From Acidobacteriota bacterium (lineage in GTDB: Bacteria; Acidobacteriota; Holophagae; Thermotomaculales; Thermotomaculaceae), in the NCBI GenBank assembly GCA_013151025.1, contig JAADJC010000024.1, forward strand, positions 1 to 36,011: DNA of 36,011 nt. Direction: 5' to 3'. The notes beneath the pieces are model-generated. The model worked only from the letters and a program-made list of their open reading frames with translations. It was not told the DNA's origin and did not search any database. The position numbers were made by a program, and so were the translations under genes. Numbering within the stretch: position 1 is the stretch's first letter; every line of letters starts with the position of its first letter. Shown piece after piece: positions 1 to 8,181 of this stretch.

Positions 1-960
1 CTGGATTCCGAAGAAGAAGGTGCCATTTATATCGGCTGTGCCGGCGGACGAGATTCCGATATTGAGCTTCCACTGTCTGAAGAAGATACTACATTTGAAA
101 TGGAGGCACTGGAAGTTAAGATCTCCGGCCTTCGGGGTGGGCACTCAGGCCTGAATATCAGTGAAGGAAGGGGAAATGCGGTCAAGCTTCTGGGACGGAC
201 GCTTTACACTCTGGAAAAGTCAGTGGTGTTCAACATCGCCGACATTGACGGTGGCGATAAACATAATGCCATCCCCCGGGAAGCCACGGCAACAATCCTG
301 GTAAACCGAAACGCGACCGCATTGACGAAAAGTACACTGGAAGCCATGGGCAAAACCCTGCAGGCGGAATTCAAGATCGTGGAACCGGGACTGGAACTTA
401 TCGTAAGCGATATAGACCGTCCGGAAATTATGTTTGACCTGATGTCCACCGACGACATTCTCTCCGCCCTGATGATACTTCCCTTCGGTGTATTGAACAT
501 GAGTGCCGCCGTGAAAGGACTGGTGGAAAGTTCCACAAACCTTGCCGCTGTTCACAGCGAACATGGCAGCCTGCAGCTTCTCTGCTCTCACAGAAGTTCC
601 ATCGCATCCGCCATTGACTGGCAGGGCGACATGCATCGGGCAATTGCCGACGCCCTTGGCGCGGATATTTCCCAGGACGAAGGCTATCCCGGCTGGACCC
701 CCAACCCGGAATCTCCCCTTCTCGCCATCGCGAAAAAGTCTTTTGAAAAGGCATTGGGATACAAACCGGAAGTGAAAGCAATTCACGCGGGACTTGAGTG
801 TGGCATCATCGGCGAAAAATGCGGCGGCCTGGATACCATTTCATTCGGCCCTACAATTGAAGGCGCCCATTCCCCGGACGAACGGGTGGGAATCAACAGC
901 ACCGAAGTATTCTGGAAATGCCTGCTCACTCTGGTTCAGGATATTTATTCTGCGCAATAG
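1..960 (+). CDS. pepD: Xaa-His dipeptidase / aminoacyl-histidine dipeptidase, C-terminal part (5' end outside window)
   Basis: This is the last 319 codons of an M20-family zinc dipeptidase that cleaves Xaa-His dipeptides such as carnosine in the cytoplasm. The frame is open from the first base, so the gene starts outside the window; an internal ATG at 100 is not the start. The opening residues LDSEEEG carry the acidic pair that in M20 enzymes includes the general base and a metal ligand. IGCAGG and GLRGGHSGLNI are also family signatures, the latter at the start of the dimerisation (lid) domain. GAHSPDERV near the end supplies the C-terminal zinc-ligand histidine. The family is about 480 residues long, so roughly one third is missing. 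The stop codon lies inside a small GC hairpin and a strong terminator follows, so the gene probably ends its own transcript. Confidence 0.93.
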   Translation: MDSEEEGAIYIGCAGGRDSDIELPLSEEDTTFEMEALEVKISGLRGGHSGLNISEGRGNAVKLLGRTLYTLEKSVVFNIADIDGGDKHNAIPREATATILVNRNATALTKSTLEAMGKTLQAEFKIVEPGLELIVSDIDRPEIMFDLMSTDDILSALMILPFGVLNMSAAVKGLVESSTNLAAVHSEHGSLQLLCSHRSSIASAIDWQGDMHRAIADALGADISQDEGYPGWTPNPESPLLAIAKKSFEKALGYKPEVKAIHAGLECGIIGEKCGGLDTISFGPTIEGAHSPDERVGINSTEVFWKCLLTLVQDIYSAQ

Positions 961-1009
961 CGCAGAACAGCAGGAACAAGGTTGAGTAAAGTCAAGGTTA
1001 AGTTTAAGA
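949..1009 (+). repeat. 3'-end repeat, copy 1 (hairpin plus TTGAG/TTAAG tail)
   Basis: A perfect 7-bp hairpin (949-955 with 960-966) straddles the dipeptidase stop codon. It is followed at 978-1009 by a tail of short degenerate units (AAGGTTGAG, TCAAGGTTAAG, TTTAAG). Similar hairpin-plus-tail or tail-only segments lie at 1164-1217, 6481-6528, 6575-6630 and 32805-32850. Membership is judged by eye from shared words and layout. Confidence 0.4.
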
Positions 1010-1015
1010 AAAGAA

Positions 1016-1046
1016 AACGGGAGAGGCTGGCCTCTCCCGTTTTTTT
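1016..1046 (+). terminator. Intrinsic terminator of the dipeptidase gene
   Basis: An 11-bp perfect stem (1016-1026 with 1031-1041), four-base loop CTGG, ending in seven T (1040-1046). On the opposite strand the stem is followed by TTTTC-TTTTC, so it may also stop minus-strand transcripts leaving the DUF523 gene. Confidence 0.9.
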
Positions 1047-1163
1047 GTTCAGACATACCAAAAATCCGTCTAAGGTGTAATTTTGTTCGGGTACTAAATA
1101 GAGACCTGCATTCCCAATTTTATAATCCGTCTCTCATTCACTTGCATTTTCACTATTTTTCCC

Positions 1164-1217
1164 ACTCAACCTGCCTTTTACTTAAACTTGGCTCCAGAGG
1201 CGGCGCGCTGTGCCGCT
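1164..1217 (-). repeat. 3'-end repeat, copy 2, immediately after the DUF523 stop
   Basis: Read on the minus strand directly after the stop codon, AGCGGCACAGCGCGCCGC forms a GCGGC/GCCGC stem. It is followed by AAGTTTAAGTAAAAGGCAGG and then TTGAG. This closely resembles the plus-strand segment at 6481-6528 in both order and wording. Confidence 0.45.
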
Positions 1218-1667
1218 TCATTCTACGGAGATGATCTGGATTCCGTTTTCTTTAAGTAGTGCGGCGGTTACGCCGATGCCGGGAACCTGGCTTTCTCCCA
1301 CATACACGGTATGACAGCCGCAGGAAGGGGATCGTTCTTTCAGGTAGGCCTTCCCTGCCCCGACATCCCGGGCGATTTCCAGTGTTTTTTTTGCCCCGTT
1401 TATAAAGGCGGTTGTCCGGTTTTTACCTGTTTCCGAGACAATCCGCCCGTTTCCATGGAGGACTTCTCTCCCGGTGCGGCTGTCTTCAAAAAATGACGGG
1501 CTTCGAGGTGTCGGCAGTCCCCCCAGTTCTTCCGGACAAACCGGAATGATGGTCTCATCCGGTTCCGGAATATTCCGTTTTTCCAACACTTCCGCGTTGT
1601 ACCGACAGCGATAACCCAGCAGACAGGCGCTGACCAGAACCTTTTCAGTGTGTTTCGCTTGTTTCAT
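1218..1667 (-). CDS. DUF523 family protein
   Basis: A 149-residue protein covering the whole DUF523 domain, the usual size for stand-alone members. Hallmarks are VSACLLGYRCRYN at residues 12-24 and KERSPSCGCHTVY at about 109-121, which provide four conserved cysteines, and the segment VCPEELGGLPTPRSP. The family has no firmly known biochemical role; the cysteines are compatible with metal or Fe-S binding, which is inference. Its ATG lies 23 bases inside the end of the upstream cyclophilin gene, so the two are probably co-transcribed and translationally coupled. The partnership of a cytoplasmic DUF523 protein with an exported isomerase has no obvious functional logic. Confidence 0.88.
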   Translation of the reverse strand: MKQAKHTEKVLVSACLLGYRCRYNAEVLEKRNIPEPDETIIPVCPEELGGLPTPRSPSFFEDSRTGREVLHGNGRIVSETGKNRTTAFINGAKKTLEIARDVGAGKAYLKERSPSCGCHTVYVGESQVPGIGVTAALLKENGIQIISVE

Positions 1668-3309
1668 CCACCGTTACCTTTTTTATTTCATCCAGTTGTT
1701 CCAGTTTATCCAGTACGTCCATTCCGTCGATCAGTTGCCCGAAAATGGTGTATTCCTGGTTCAGGTGGGGCGTAGCCAGATGGGTCAAAAAGAACTGGCT
1801 GCCACCAGTGTCCTTTCCCGACAGCGCCATGCCCACCCGGCCGGCCCGGTCGTAGTTCAGTTCGTTGTATTCACAGCGGATACTGTAGCCGGGGCCACCG
1901 GAACCGGTCCCGGTAGGGTCGCCGTCCTGTGCCACAAAGGCGGGGACGACCCGATGGAAACGGCTGTGATCAAAGTAACCCTTTTTTGCCAGTTTCGCAA
2001 AACTCAGGCAGGTTAAAGGCGCTTCCCTCGGAAAGAACCTGCAATGGATATTTCCCTTTTCCGTTTCTAAGGTAAATCCCCGAAGGGTTGCCGTCTGTTT
2101 CAATGTGTTCAGATAAACTGCAATTACTTGCGGGTTATCTGATTTTGTCTTGAAACCGAAGTCATCCAGTACTGACAGCAGGGCGCCGCCTTTCTTTTTC
2201 GCTTCCGCCACGAAGGGAGCCTTTCCCACGTCCGGGAGTTTGTCCAGCAGGTATTGGAGAGCAGCGGGAGAGCTGGTTTGATGAAACCGGGATTCCGCCC
2301 ATTCCAGTGCTGTATCTATGCCCAGGCGGTGATCCAGAAAGGCAATTTTCGTAGCATCGGAAACTTTGGAATCCATCACCAGTTTTTCTTTCAGTTTAGG
2401 CATGTAGGGAGCAGAGGCTTCCGCCATCTCACCGCCTTTTTCGAAGTAGGTTGCCGCCAGTTCCCCTTTGTCAGACACCCTCAACAAGGTTTCCACTTCC
2501 ATCGGGGACATGGGCTGTTTTGCTTTGCGCCACACGGTACCACCGTTTTTCAGGTATATCTCCAGTGCTGTTACCCGGACCAGCGGATTTGGGTCATCCA
2601 GCAGGGAAACCGCACTTTTGCGAGTGTTCACTGCCCGAAGCGCCGCCACTTTCACCCGCCAATCGGTGTCGGCCAGAAAATCTTCCGGATTGTCACAGAC
2701 AGCGCATCCATAAACCCGCTGGAATACGTCCATGGATTTCAGGTCTTCGGATTTGACAATCCCTTTCAGTTTCAGCCGATAAGCAGAATATACGGTTTCA
2801 ACGGGATGAACCCGGTATGCCGCAGCAATATCACCCGGCAGAATACTTTTCGGGGCACGCCAGAGGTTAGCTGCCACAATTTTGTCAAAATCCGGATGAG
2901 ACATGGCTTCCCGAAATGCTTCCAGTGTGTCCAATGCCAGCATGGTGATGATACTTTCTTTTCCCACGGGGGCTTTTTTCAATATATCCAGTACCTTACT
3001 TTTTGAAAATCCGGTTTCCGGAAACCGGGCGGAAACGGCCAGCGCCTTTGCTACGTCGGGACAGGTTCCAAAGCGTATTGCCAAATTCTGCCACGCTTCA
3101 AAAGCGGGAATCCGGCCGGAAGCCAATGCGGCATGAACCGCCGCGTCCGTATCGCCGGGCATCAGTGTTTTCACCACCGACATCAATTCCACAGGGCTGC
3201 GCAGATCCTCCGCCCTTGTCAGCTCAGCGTTCAGCATCTGCTGACGGACACTGCCGCAGGACACCATTATTCCCGCAATCGCAAATATAAAAAGGAGTCG
3301 TTTGACCAT
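1645..3309 (-). CDS. Lipoprotein peptidyl-prolyl cis-trans isomerase (cyclophilin) with a long helical N-terminal region
   Basis: A 554-residue protein. An ATG 48 bases further upstream is possible, but the start at 3309 has a GGGAGGAAAG ribosome site and gives a proper signal: KRLL, a hydrophobic core, then MVSC with Cys18 as the probable lipidation site. Residues about 30-400 are alpha-helical and leucine/alanine rich; stretches such as DWRVKVAALRAV and NPLVRVTALEIYL look like HEAT repeats. Residues about 410-545 form a cyclophilin domain: FHRVVPAFVAQDGDP (catalytic Arg and Gln), GTGSGGPGY, GMALSGKDTGGSQFFLTH and TIFGQLIDG. It probably acts as a folding catalyst on the periplasmic face of a membrane, with the HEAT-like arm as a binding platform; that role is inferred. 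Ordinary bacterial cyclophilins are only 160-200 residues. It is the first gene of a unit with the DUF523 gene. Confidence 0.88.
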   Translation of the reverse strand: MVKRLLFIFAIAGIMVSCGSVRQQMLNAELTRAEDLRSPVELMSVVKTLMPGDTDAAVHAALASGRIPAFEAWQNLAIRFGTCPDVAKALAVSARFPETGFSKSKVLDILKKAPVGKESIITMLALDTLEAFREAMSHPDFDKIVAANLWRAPKSILPGDIAAAYRVHPVETVYSAYRLKLKGIVKSEDLKSMDVFQRVYGCAVCDNPEDFLADTDWRVKVAALRAVNTRKSAVSLLDDPNPLVRVTALEIYLKNGGTVWRKAKQPMSPMEVETLLRVSDKGELAATYFEKGGEMAEASAPYMPKLKEKLVMDSKVSDATKIAFLDHRLGIDTALEWAESRFHQTSSPAALQYLLDKLPDVGKAPFVAEAKKKGGALLSVLDDFGFKTKSDNPQVIAVYLNTLKQTATLRGFTLETEKGNIHCRFFPREAPLTCLSFAKLAKKGYFDHSRFHRVVPAFVAQDGDPTGTGSGGPGYSIRCEYNELNYDRAGRVGMALSGKDTGGSQFFLTHLATPHLNQEYTIFGQLIDGMDVLDKLEQLDEIKKVTVDETSETH

Positions 3310-3347
3310 TTCTTTCCTCCCGAATATTCGTGGATTTTTCCGGGATG

Positions 3348-3366
3348 AGTATAACATATCCGGGAT
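3348..3366 (-). promoter_or_regulatory. Possible -10 element and direct repeats upstream of the cyclophilin gene
   Basis: The 124-base divergent gap (3310-3433) must hold promoters for the cyclophilin gene (-) and the RND gene (+). On the minus strand TATACT (3348-3353) is a good -10 hexamer 39 bases before the start codon, but no good -35 is visible. TCCGGGAT occurs twice in direct orientation (3339-3346 and 3359-3366), exactly 20 bases apart and flanking the -10, as an operator might. Confidence 0.3.
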
Positions 3367-3433
3367 TTCAGCGTATAAGGTTTCAGCGGTCAGTCACAGC
3401 CGACCCACGTATCTTAACAAACAGGATGGTTTC

Positions 3434-6400
3434 ATGACAAGTATTCCGGAATTCAGTGTAAAACGTCCGATTACAGTGTTAATGATGTTTTCAGTTATCA
3501 TAATTTTCGGACTGATTGCCTATTTTCGTCTGCCATTGAAAATGCTTCCGGACGGGTTTACCGCTCCCTTTATGCACGTGTATATCCCCTATCCGTCTTC
3601 CACGCCGGTGGAGGTAATGAACCAGATCGCGGTGCCGGTGGAGGATGAACTCAGTACAGTCTCTAACATCAAGACGCTGAATTCCCGCTCTACCAGTTCA
3701 GGGGCGGCAGTGTGGATTCAATTCAACCAGGGTACCGACATGGCAACCGCCTACCAGGAGGTCTCTGACAGAATAGAGCGGGTACGGCCACTGCTTCCGG
3801 ATGAGATTGACCACATATATATCAGAAAATGGGACCCCAACAGCGAAGCCGTCATTAATTTTGCCATCAATCCACCCGCAGGCGCAAAGGATCCCAACCA
3901 CGTAATGATCGACATTCTGGAACCCCGACTGCAGCGAATTGAAGGAGTTGCCAAGATTGAATTTAACGGGTTGGATGAAAAATCTATCCTGATTGAAGCC
4001 GATATTGATAAGATTCAACAACACAAAGTCAACTTTTATGGTCTGCTGCAAGCGTTGAGAAAGGATAACTTTGTCCTTTCTTCCGGATATTTGATTGAGG
4101 GGGGTAGAAAAAGCCTGGTGGTAACTTCCGCCCGGTTTCAATCCCTTGATGATATTCGAAATCTTCCCATCGGGGTGAAAGATCTGCGCATTCGGGATAT
4201 CGCCACTGTAAAATACGCGTCCCCTGAAAAGAAGTGGATTTTTCGCGTAGCCCGGAAGCCCGGAATTTTCATGAGTGTATACAAGGAATCCGGGGGAAAC
4301 ACCGTGAATCTGTGTCGAAACGTGCGCAACCGGATGAAAGAGCTGTTCACTACACAGCCGGAATTGAAGGGGTATGAAAGTTTTACCATCTGGGATCAGG
4401 GTGCTGTTATCCACAATTCCCTGACAGACCTGCAGATATCCGGTGCCATCGGAGGTCTTTTCGCTTTGCTGGTGGTGTTTGTGTTCCTGCGGCGGTTCCG
4501 CTTGACATTGATTGTGTCCCTCTCCATTCCGTTTTCCATGCTCATGGCGATATTGTGGCTCTACTTCATGGGATACTCCCTGAACCTGTTGACGCTTATG
4601 GGGCTGATGCTGGCGGTGGGAATGCTGGTGGACAATGCTATTGTTGTGTCTGAAAATATTGAGCGTCTCAAAGCCCTGGGGCTGGATAACCAGACCGCCG
4701 CCGTTCAGGGCGCCCGGGAAGTAGGCCTTGCCATTACACTTGCCACACTGACCACCATTGTAGTGTTCCTCCCTATGATGCTCATGGGAAACAACGAAAT
4801 GATGAAGCTGTTCATGCGATACGTGGGAATTTCCATCATCCTGGCGTTACTGTCTTCCCTGTTTGTGGCATTGGTTCTGATTCCCTTCTCTTCCGCTTAC
4901 CTGATGCGCCGGAACGGGCATAAAGAAACAAGCCCAGTTTCCTACAGCGGAACCCGGCTGGCCTCCGAATACGGAAAGGCGCTGAGCTGGTCTCTTTCCC
5001 ACAAACGTTCGCTGTTTCTTATCATCCTGGTTGTGGTCGTCAGCACGATTTACCCGGTCAAAAATATGCGCAAAGTCGGAGACATGGAGGGAGGGCCCCG
5101 GCGAATCGGCGTGCGAATCCGCGTGCCCGGCTATTGGCCGTTAAAAAAACGGGAAGCTTTTCTCAGCAGACTGGAAAACATTTTCTACAAGCACCAGAAA
5201 GAACTGGAGATGAAAACCGTTACCTCCAACGCCAGTATGCACAACATGTGGGTTAATGCCTGGTTGATAGACGAACGAGATTCCAAAGAAGACATAACGG
5301 GAATTATGAAAAAGGTAAAAAAATTGATGCCCAAAGAACCTGGGGTCCGCATCCGGTTCAGAGGGGATCACAATTCCGCAGAAGGCGGCACTGTCAATGT
5401 CTACTTTTACGGAAAAGACCTGGGGATTCTGAAGACTGCCGCAACAGAGTCCATGCGCCAACTGAGGAATATCAAAGGCGTTATCAGCGCCGACATTGAC
5501 ATGGATGACCAGTCAGATGAGATTGTGGCGTCGGTGAAACGGGAAGCCTCAATACAACGGGGGGTTCGTCCCATCGAGATTGAATCCACCATTTCCAGTG
5601 TGCTGAGAGAAACCCCGTTGCCCAAGTTTCTGGCTCCGGACAGGGAAATCAATGTACAACTCCTGTTCAGGAAAAAGAACCGCTCTTCACTGGAACAGGT
5701 ACGCTCCCTGCAAATTGCGTCGGCTAACAAAATGTTCCCCATTGAAAGCCTGGCCACCTTCAAGGTTCAGCAGGGATTTCAGGAATTGAGCCGTCGAAAT
5801 AAAAACACCATGCTGGGAGTTAAAATCACATACGCAGATGTGGACATGGGTAAAATATCCAAAAACATCAGTCGGGTAATGGAGGGGATTAAACTACCAC
5901 CGGGCTACTCCTGGTCCAAGGGCCGCCGCTTCCAGGACCTGGCGGAAAACGACAACTCCACAATTTTTGCTTTGATCCTGGCCGCCACCTTTGTACTGCT
6001 CCTGATGGGCGTATTGTTTGAATCATTCATCCTCCCGTTTTCCATCATCATTTCCGTGCCATTGGCTTTTGTAGGCTCGTTCTGGCTTCTTTTTCTCACC
6101 AAAACCGTCTTCAACCCCATGGCCAGCACCGGAACACTAATTCTCATCGGCATTGTGGTGAACAATGGGATTGTCCTGATTGACCATGTAAACCAGCTTC
6201 GCCGGGAAGGGGTACCCAAACGGGAAGCCATTATCCAGGGAAGCAAAAACAGGCTCCGTCCCATTCTGATGACGGCATTGACCACCATCATGGGGCTGAT
6301 CCCACTGGCTGTGGGAAAGTCCAACCTTGTGGGAATCCCCTACGCACCGCTGGCAGTAACCGTCATCGGCGGTTTGACCACATCTACCTTTCTGACCCTT

Positions 6401-6508
6401 TTTATCGTACCTGTATTCTACTCCCTTCTGGATTCTCTCCGGGACTACACAGGCAAAGTCACCTGGGCTGTGGTTGGGGGAGCGGCACAAGCGCCGCAGG
6501 TTAAGTGA
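3434..6508 (+). CDS. RND-family efflux transporter, inner-membrane permease (AcrB/HAE1-like)
   Basis: A 1024-residue RND transporter, the normal length, expected to work as a proton-driven trimer that expels drugs, lipids or other amphiphiles. The start at 3434 follows AGGAT and gives the standard opening SIPEFSVKRPITVLMM; an in-frame ATG 132 bases upstream would add an untypical extension. There are two repeats, each with one membrane helix, a large periplasmic loop and a cluster of helices. The TM4 motif GMLVDNAIVV keeps the first relay aspartate (Asp400), with Asn401 in place of the second Asp of AcrB. The TM10 region reads GIVVNNGIVLID, without the AcrB lysine; both variants are common outside Proteobacteria. 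No membrane-fusion or outer-membrane channel gene is adjacent, so its partners must be encoded elsewhere. The last residues (AAQAPQVK) are encoded by a dispersed repeat. Confidence 0.93.
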   Translation: MTSIPEFSVKRPITVLMMFSVIIIFGLIAYFRLPLKMLPDGFTAPFMHVYIPYPSSTPVEVMNQIAVPVEDELSTVSNIKTLNSRSTSSGAAVWIQFNQGTDMATAYQEVSDRIERVRPLLPDEIDHIYIRKWDPNSEAVINFAINPPAGAKDPNHVMIDILEPRLQRIEGVAKIEFNGLDEKSILIEADIDKIQQHKVNFYGLLQALRKDNFVLSSGYLIEGGRKSLVVTSARFQSLDDIRNLPIGVKDLRIRDIATVKYASPEKKWIFRVARKPGIFMSVYKESGGNTVNLCRNVRNRMKELFTTQPELKGYESFTIWDQGAVIHNSLTDLQISGAIGGLFALLVVFVFLRRFRLTLIVSLSIPFSMLMAILWLYFMGYSLNLLTLMGLMLAVGMLVDNAIVVSENIERLKALGLDNQTAAVQGAREVGLAITLATLTTIVVFLPMMLMGNNEMMKLFMRYVGISIILALLSSLFVALVLIPFSSAYLMRRNGHKETSPVSYSGTRLASEYGKALSWSLSHKRSLFLIILVVVVSTIYPVKNMRKVGDMEGGPRRIGVRIRVPGYWPLKKREAFLSRLENIFYKHQKELEMKTVTSNASMHNMWVNAWLIDERDSKEDITGIMKKVKKLMPKEPGVRIRFRGDHNSAEGGTVNVYFYGKDLGILKTAATESMRQLRNIKGVISADIDMDDQSDEIVASVKREASIQRGVRPIEIESTISSVLRETPLPKFLAPDREINVQLLFRKKNRSSLEQVRSLQIASANKMFPIESLATFKVQQGFQELSRRNKNTMLGVKITYADVDMGKISKNISRVMEGIKLPPGYSWSKGRRFQDLAENDNSTIFALILAATFVLLLMGVLFESFILPFSIIISVPLAFVGSFWLLFLTKTVFNPMASTGTLILIGIVVNNGIVLIDHVNQLRREGVPKREAIIQGSKNRLRPILMTALTTIMGLIPLAVGKSNLVGIPYAPLAVTVIGGLTTSTFLTLFIVPVFYSLLDSLRDYTGKVTWAVVGGAAQAPQVK

Positions 6509-6528
6509 CAGGCAAGGTTGAGCTTGAG
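6481..6528 (+). repeat. 3'-end repeat, copy 3, overlapping the RND stop codon
   Basis: AGCGGCACAAGCGCCGC (stem 6482-6486 with 6493-6497) is followed by AGGTTAAGTGACAGGCAAGG and then TTGAGCTTGAG. The hairpin part encodes the last residues of the transporter, and the TGA stop sits in the tail. It closely resembles the element at 1164-1217. Confidence 0.45.
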
Positions 6529-6574
6529 TCCGGAGAAGATTCAAAACAGACGGGAAAGGCAAACTCTCTGGTTT

Positions 6575-6630
6575 TTCTTCATGCAACATTTAACACTCAT
6601 TATTTAACATTCGGCGCACTGTGCGCCACG
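6575..6630 (-). repeat. 3'-end repeat, possible copy 4, facing copy 3
   Basis: GGCGCA-CTG-TGCGCC (6613-6627) is a 6-bp perfect hairpin. On the minus strand it continues into GAATGTTAAATAATGAGTG and TTAAATG. It shares the GCACAG/GCGCC core of the other copies, but its tail is more diverged. Together with copy 3 it fills most of the gap between the RND and dipeptidase genes. Confidence 0.3.
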
Positions 6631-6634
6631 GCCC

Positions 6635-6663
6635 TTGTCCCAGCTTGTCTTTCACGGTAAAAT
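6635..6663 (+). promoter_or_regulatory. Sigma70-type promoter for the C69 dipeptidase gene
   Basis: TTGTCC (6635-6640), a 17-base spacer and TAAAAT (6658-6663) precede the start codon by 34 bases. An AGGGAG ribosome site follows. Both hexamers are close to consensus and the spacing is ideal. Confidence 0.55.
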
Positions 6664-6697
6664 AGTTTTGATGTAATTATTTACAAAGGGAGTCGTC

Positions 6698-8143
6698 ATG
6701 TTCAGAAAGTCCCGGATTATTATCTTTTTCACCATTATTTTTATTTGTGTTCCGATCATTGCGGGGAGTGGTGAAAACTGTTTTTCCATTCTGGCGGGAA
6801 GAACAACCACAAGGGACGGGGCAGTCTACTTTGCCCATAACGAAGATGATCCGCTGCCCCAGATAGTCAATTTCATCAAGGTTCCCCATCTGACACATCT
6901 GACCGGGGAAGTTATCACCCTGAAAAATGGCGGTTCTCTGCCCCAGGTAAAAGAAACTGCCGCCTTCACCTGGTTCCAGATGCCGGGGGAAGAGTTTGCC
7001 GACAGTTACATGAATGAGTATGGGGTAACCATTTCGTCAAACCAGTGCCAGTCCAGAGTGGAAGAATCGGATTTGACTGACGGCGGTATTGGGTACTGGC
7101 TACGCCGCCTGATGGCGGAACGCGCCCACACAGCCCGTGAGGCCGTGGAAATCGGGGGAAAACTGGTTGAACGATTTGGCTACCATTCATCCGGACGTAC
7201 CTATTCAGTGGCGGACACAAAGGAAGCCTGGCTTTTTTCAGTGGTTCGGGGCAGGTTCTGGATAGCCCGCCGGGTGCCGGATGACCAGGTAGCTGTCATT
7301 GCAAACTGCTATACAATCGGAGAAATAAACCTGTCCGACACAGCCAATTACCTCGGAAATCCAGCTGTCATTTCCTACGCGATAAAGAATGGATGGTATA
7401 ACCCGAAAGAGGATGGGGCGTTCAATTTCCGTAAAATTTACAGTGCCCCGAGGTCAAGCTATAGTATCCGGAATCTGGCCCGCTGGTGGCGCGGTGTAAC
7501 GGTTCTGTCCGGGAAAAACTGGGATTTGAAAAAAAACCTGCCCTTTTCTTTTTTTCCCGCAAGGAAACTGGGGGTTTTGGATCTTGCAAACCTTCTCAGG
7601 GATCATTTTGAAAACTCGCAATTTGAAACTCCAGTCACTTTCAACCACGGAAATCCACATGCCAACTATGTCAAACGCATCTGTTCCGATACCACCCAGT
7701 ATGGTTTTGTGGCCCAACTTCGACCGGAGTTACCTGTGGATATGGGGGCGATTCTCTGGTTGGCTCCCCGGCGCCCCTGCATCCAACCTTTTGTCCCCGT
7801 ATACTGCGGAATCCAGGCTTTCCCCCATGGTTTCGCACGGAAATCCTTCGATGACGCCATCGCCTCCCAGTTTACACCGGACCCGGCCCGTTACACCGCA
7901 ACATCGGACCTGGCATATTGGTCTTTTTTTGAAAAGGCGATGAGGGTGGATGCGGATTATGGAAAGAAAATTCAGGCAATTCGCCATCAACGGAATCAAG
8001 TGGAAAAAACATTGATGCAGGCCGTACCGGGGTTTGAGAAAAAGGCAATAAAACTGCTGAAAAAAGACAGGGAAAAAGGCAGAAACGCACTGACCCGATT
8101 CTCGGCAATTGGACTCAAAGAACTCTTGAAGTTGAACCGGTGA
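6698..8143 (+). CDS. Exported C69-family dipeptidase
   Basis: A 481-residue peptidase of family C69 (formerly U34), Ntn-hydrolase fold, which releases dipeptides or amino acids from small peptides. A strong signal sequence (residues 1-22, ending IIAGSGEN) is followed by Cys28 in the context CFSILAGRTTTRDG and then AHNEDD. In C69 enzymes this cysteine is the nucleophile and becomes the N-terminus after processing, so here leader removal may also activate the enzyme (inference). VTISSNQCQSR and GRTYSVADTKEAWLFSVVRGRFWIARRVPDDQVAVIAN match the family core. Members in lactic acid bacteria are cytoplasmic; this one is directed to the periplasm or outside. It has its own promoter and no obvious partner; the gene immediately downstream is broken. 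Confidence 0.88.
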   Translation: MFRKSRIIIFFTIIFICVPIIAGSGENCFSILAGRTTTRDGAVYFAHNEDDPLPQIVNFIKVPHLTHLTGEVITLKNGGSLPQVKETAAFTWFQMPGEEFADSYMNEYGVTISSNQCQSRVEESDLTDGGIGYWLRRLMAERAHTAREAVEIGGKLVERFGYHSSGRTYSVADTKEAWLFSVVRGRFWIARRVPDDQVAVIANCYTIGEINLSDTANYLGNPAVISYAIKNGWYNPKEDGAFNFRKIYSAPRSSYSIRNLARWWRGVTVLSGKNWDLKKNLPFSFFPARKLGVLDLANLLRDHFENSQFETPVTFNHGNPHANYVKRICSDTTQYGFVAQLRPELPVDMGAILWLAPRRPCIQPFVPVYCGIQAFPHGFARKSFDDAIASQFTPDPARYTATSDLAYWSFFEKAMRVDADYGKKIQAIRHQRNQVEKTLMQAVPGFEKKAIKLLKKDREKGRNALTRFSAIGLKELLKLNR

Positions 8144-8181
8144 ATCGAAACATTGACTGACAATCACATTATATGGGGGGG

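Noticed and set aside
1121-1126. TATAAT on the plus strand between pepD and the DUF523 gene
   Set aside because: No plus-strand gene follows and there is no -35; the region is AT-rich.
2254-3006. 250-codon plus-strand open frame opposite the cyclophilin gene
   Set aside because: It lies entirely antisense to a well-supported gene; its translation is rich in Phe, His and Cys with no domain, typical of a shadow frame.
3698-4414. 238-codon minus-strand open frame inside the RND gene
   Set aside because: Antisense to strongly conserved RND sequence; no ribosome site and no recognisable motif.
4620-4650. Asp-Asn instead of Asp-Asp in RND TM4 as a sign of an inactive pump
   Set aside because: This variant is common in RND pumps outside Proteobacteria, and the first aspartate is kept.
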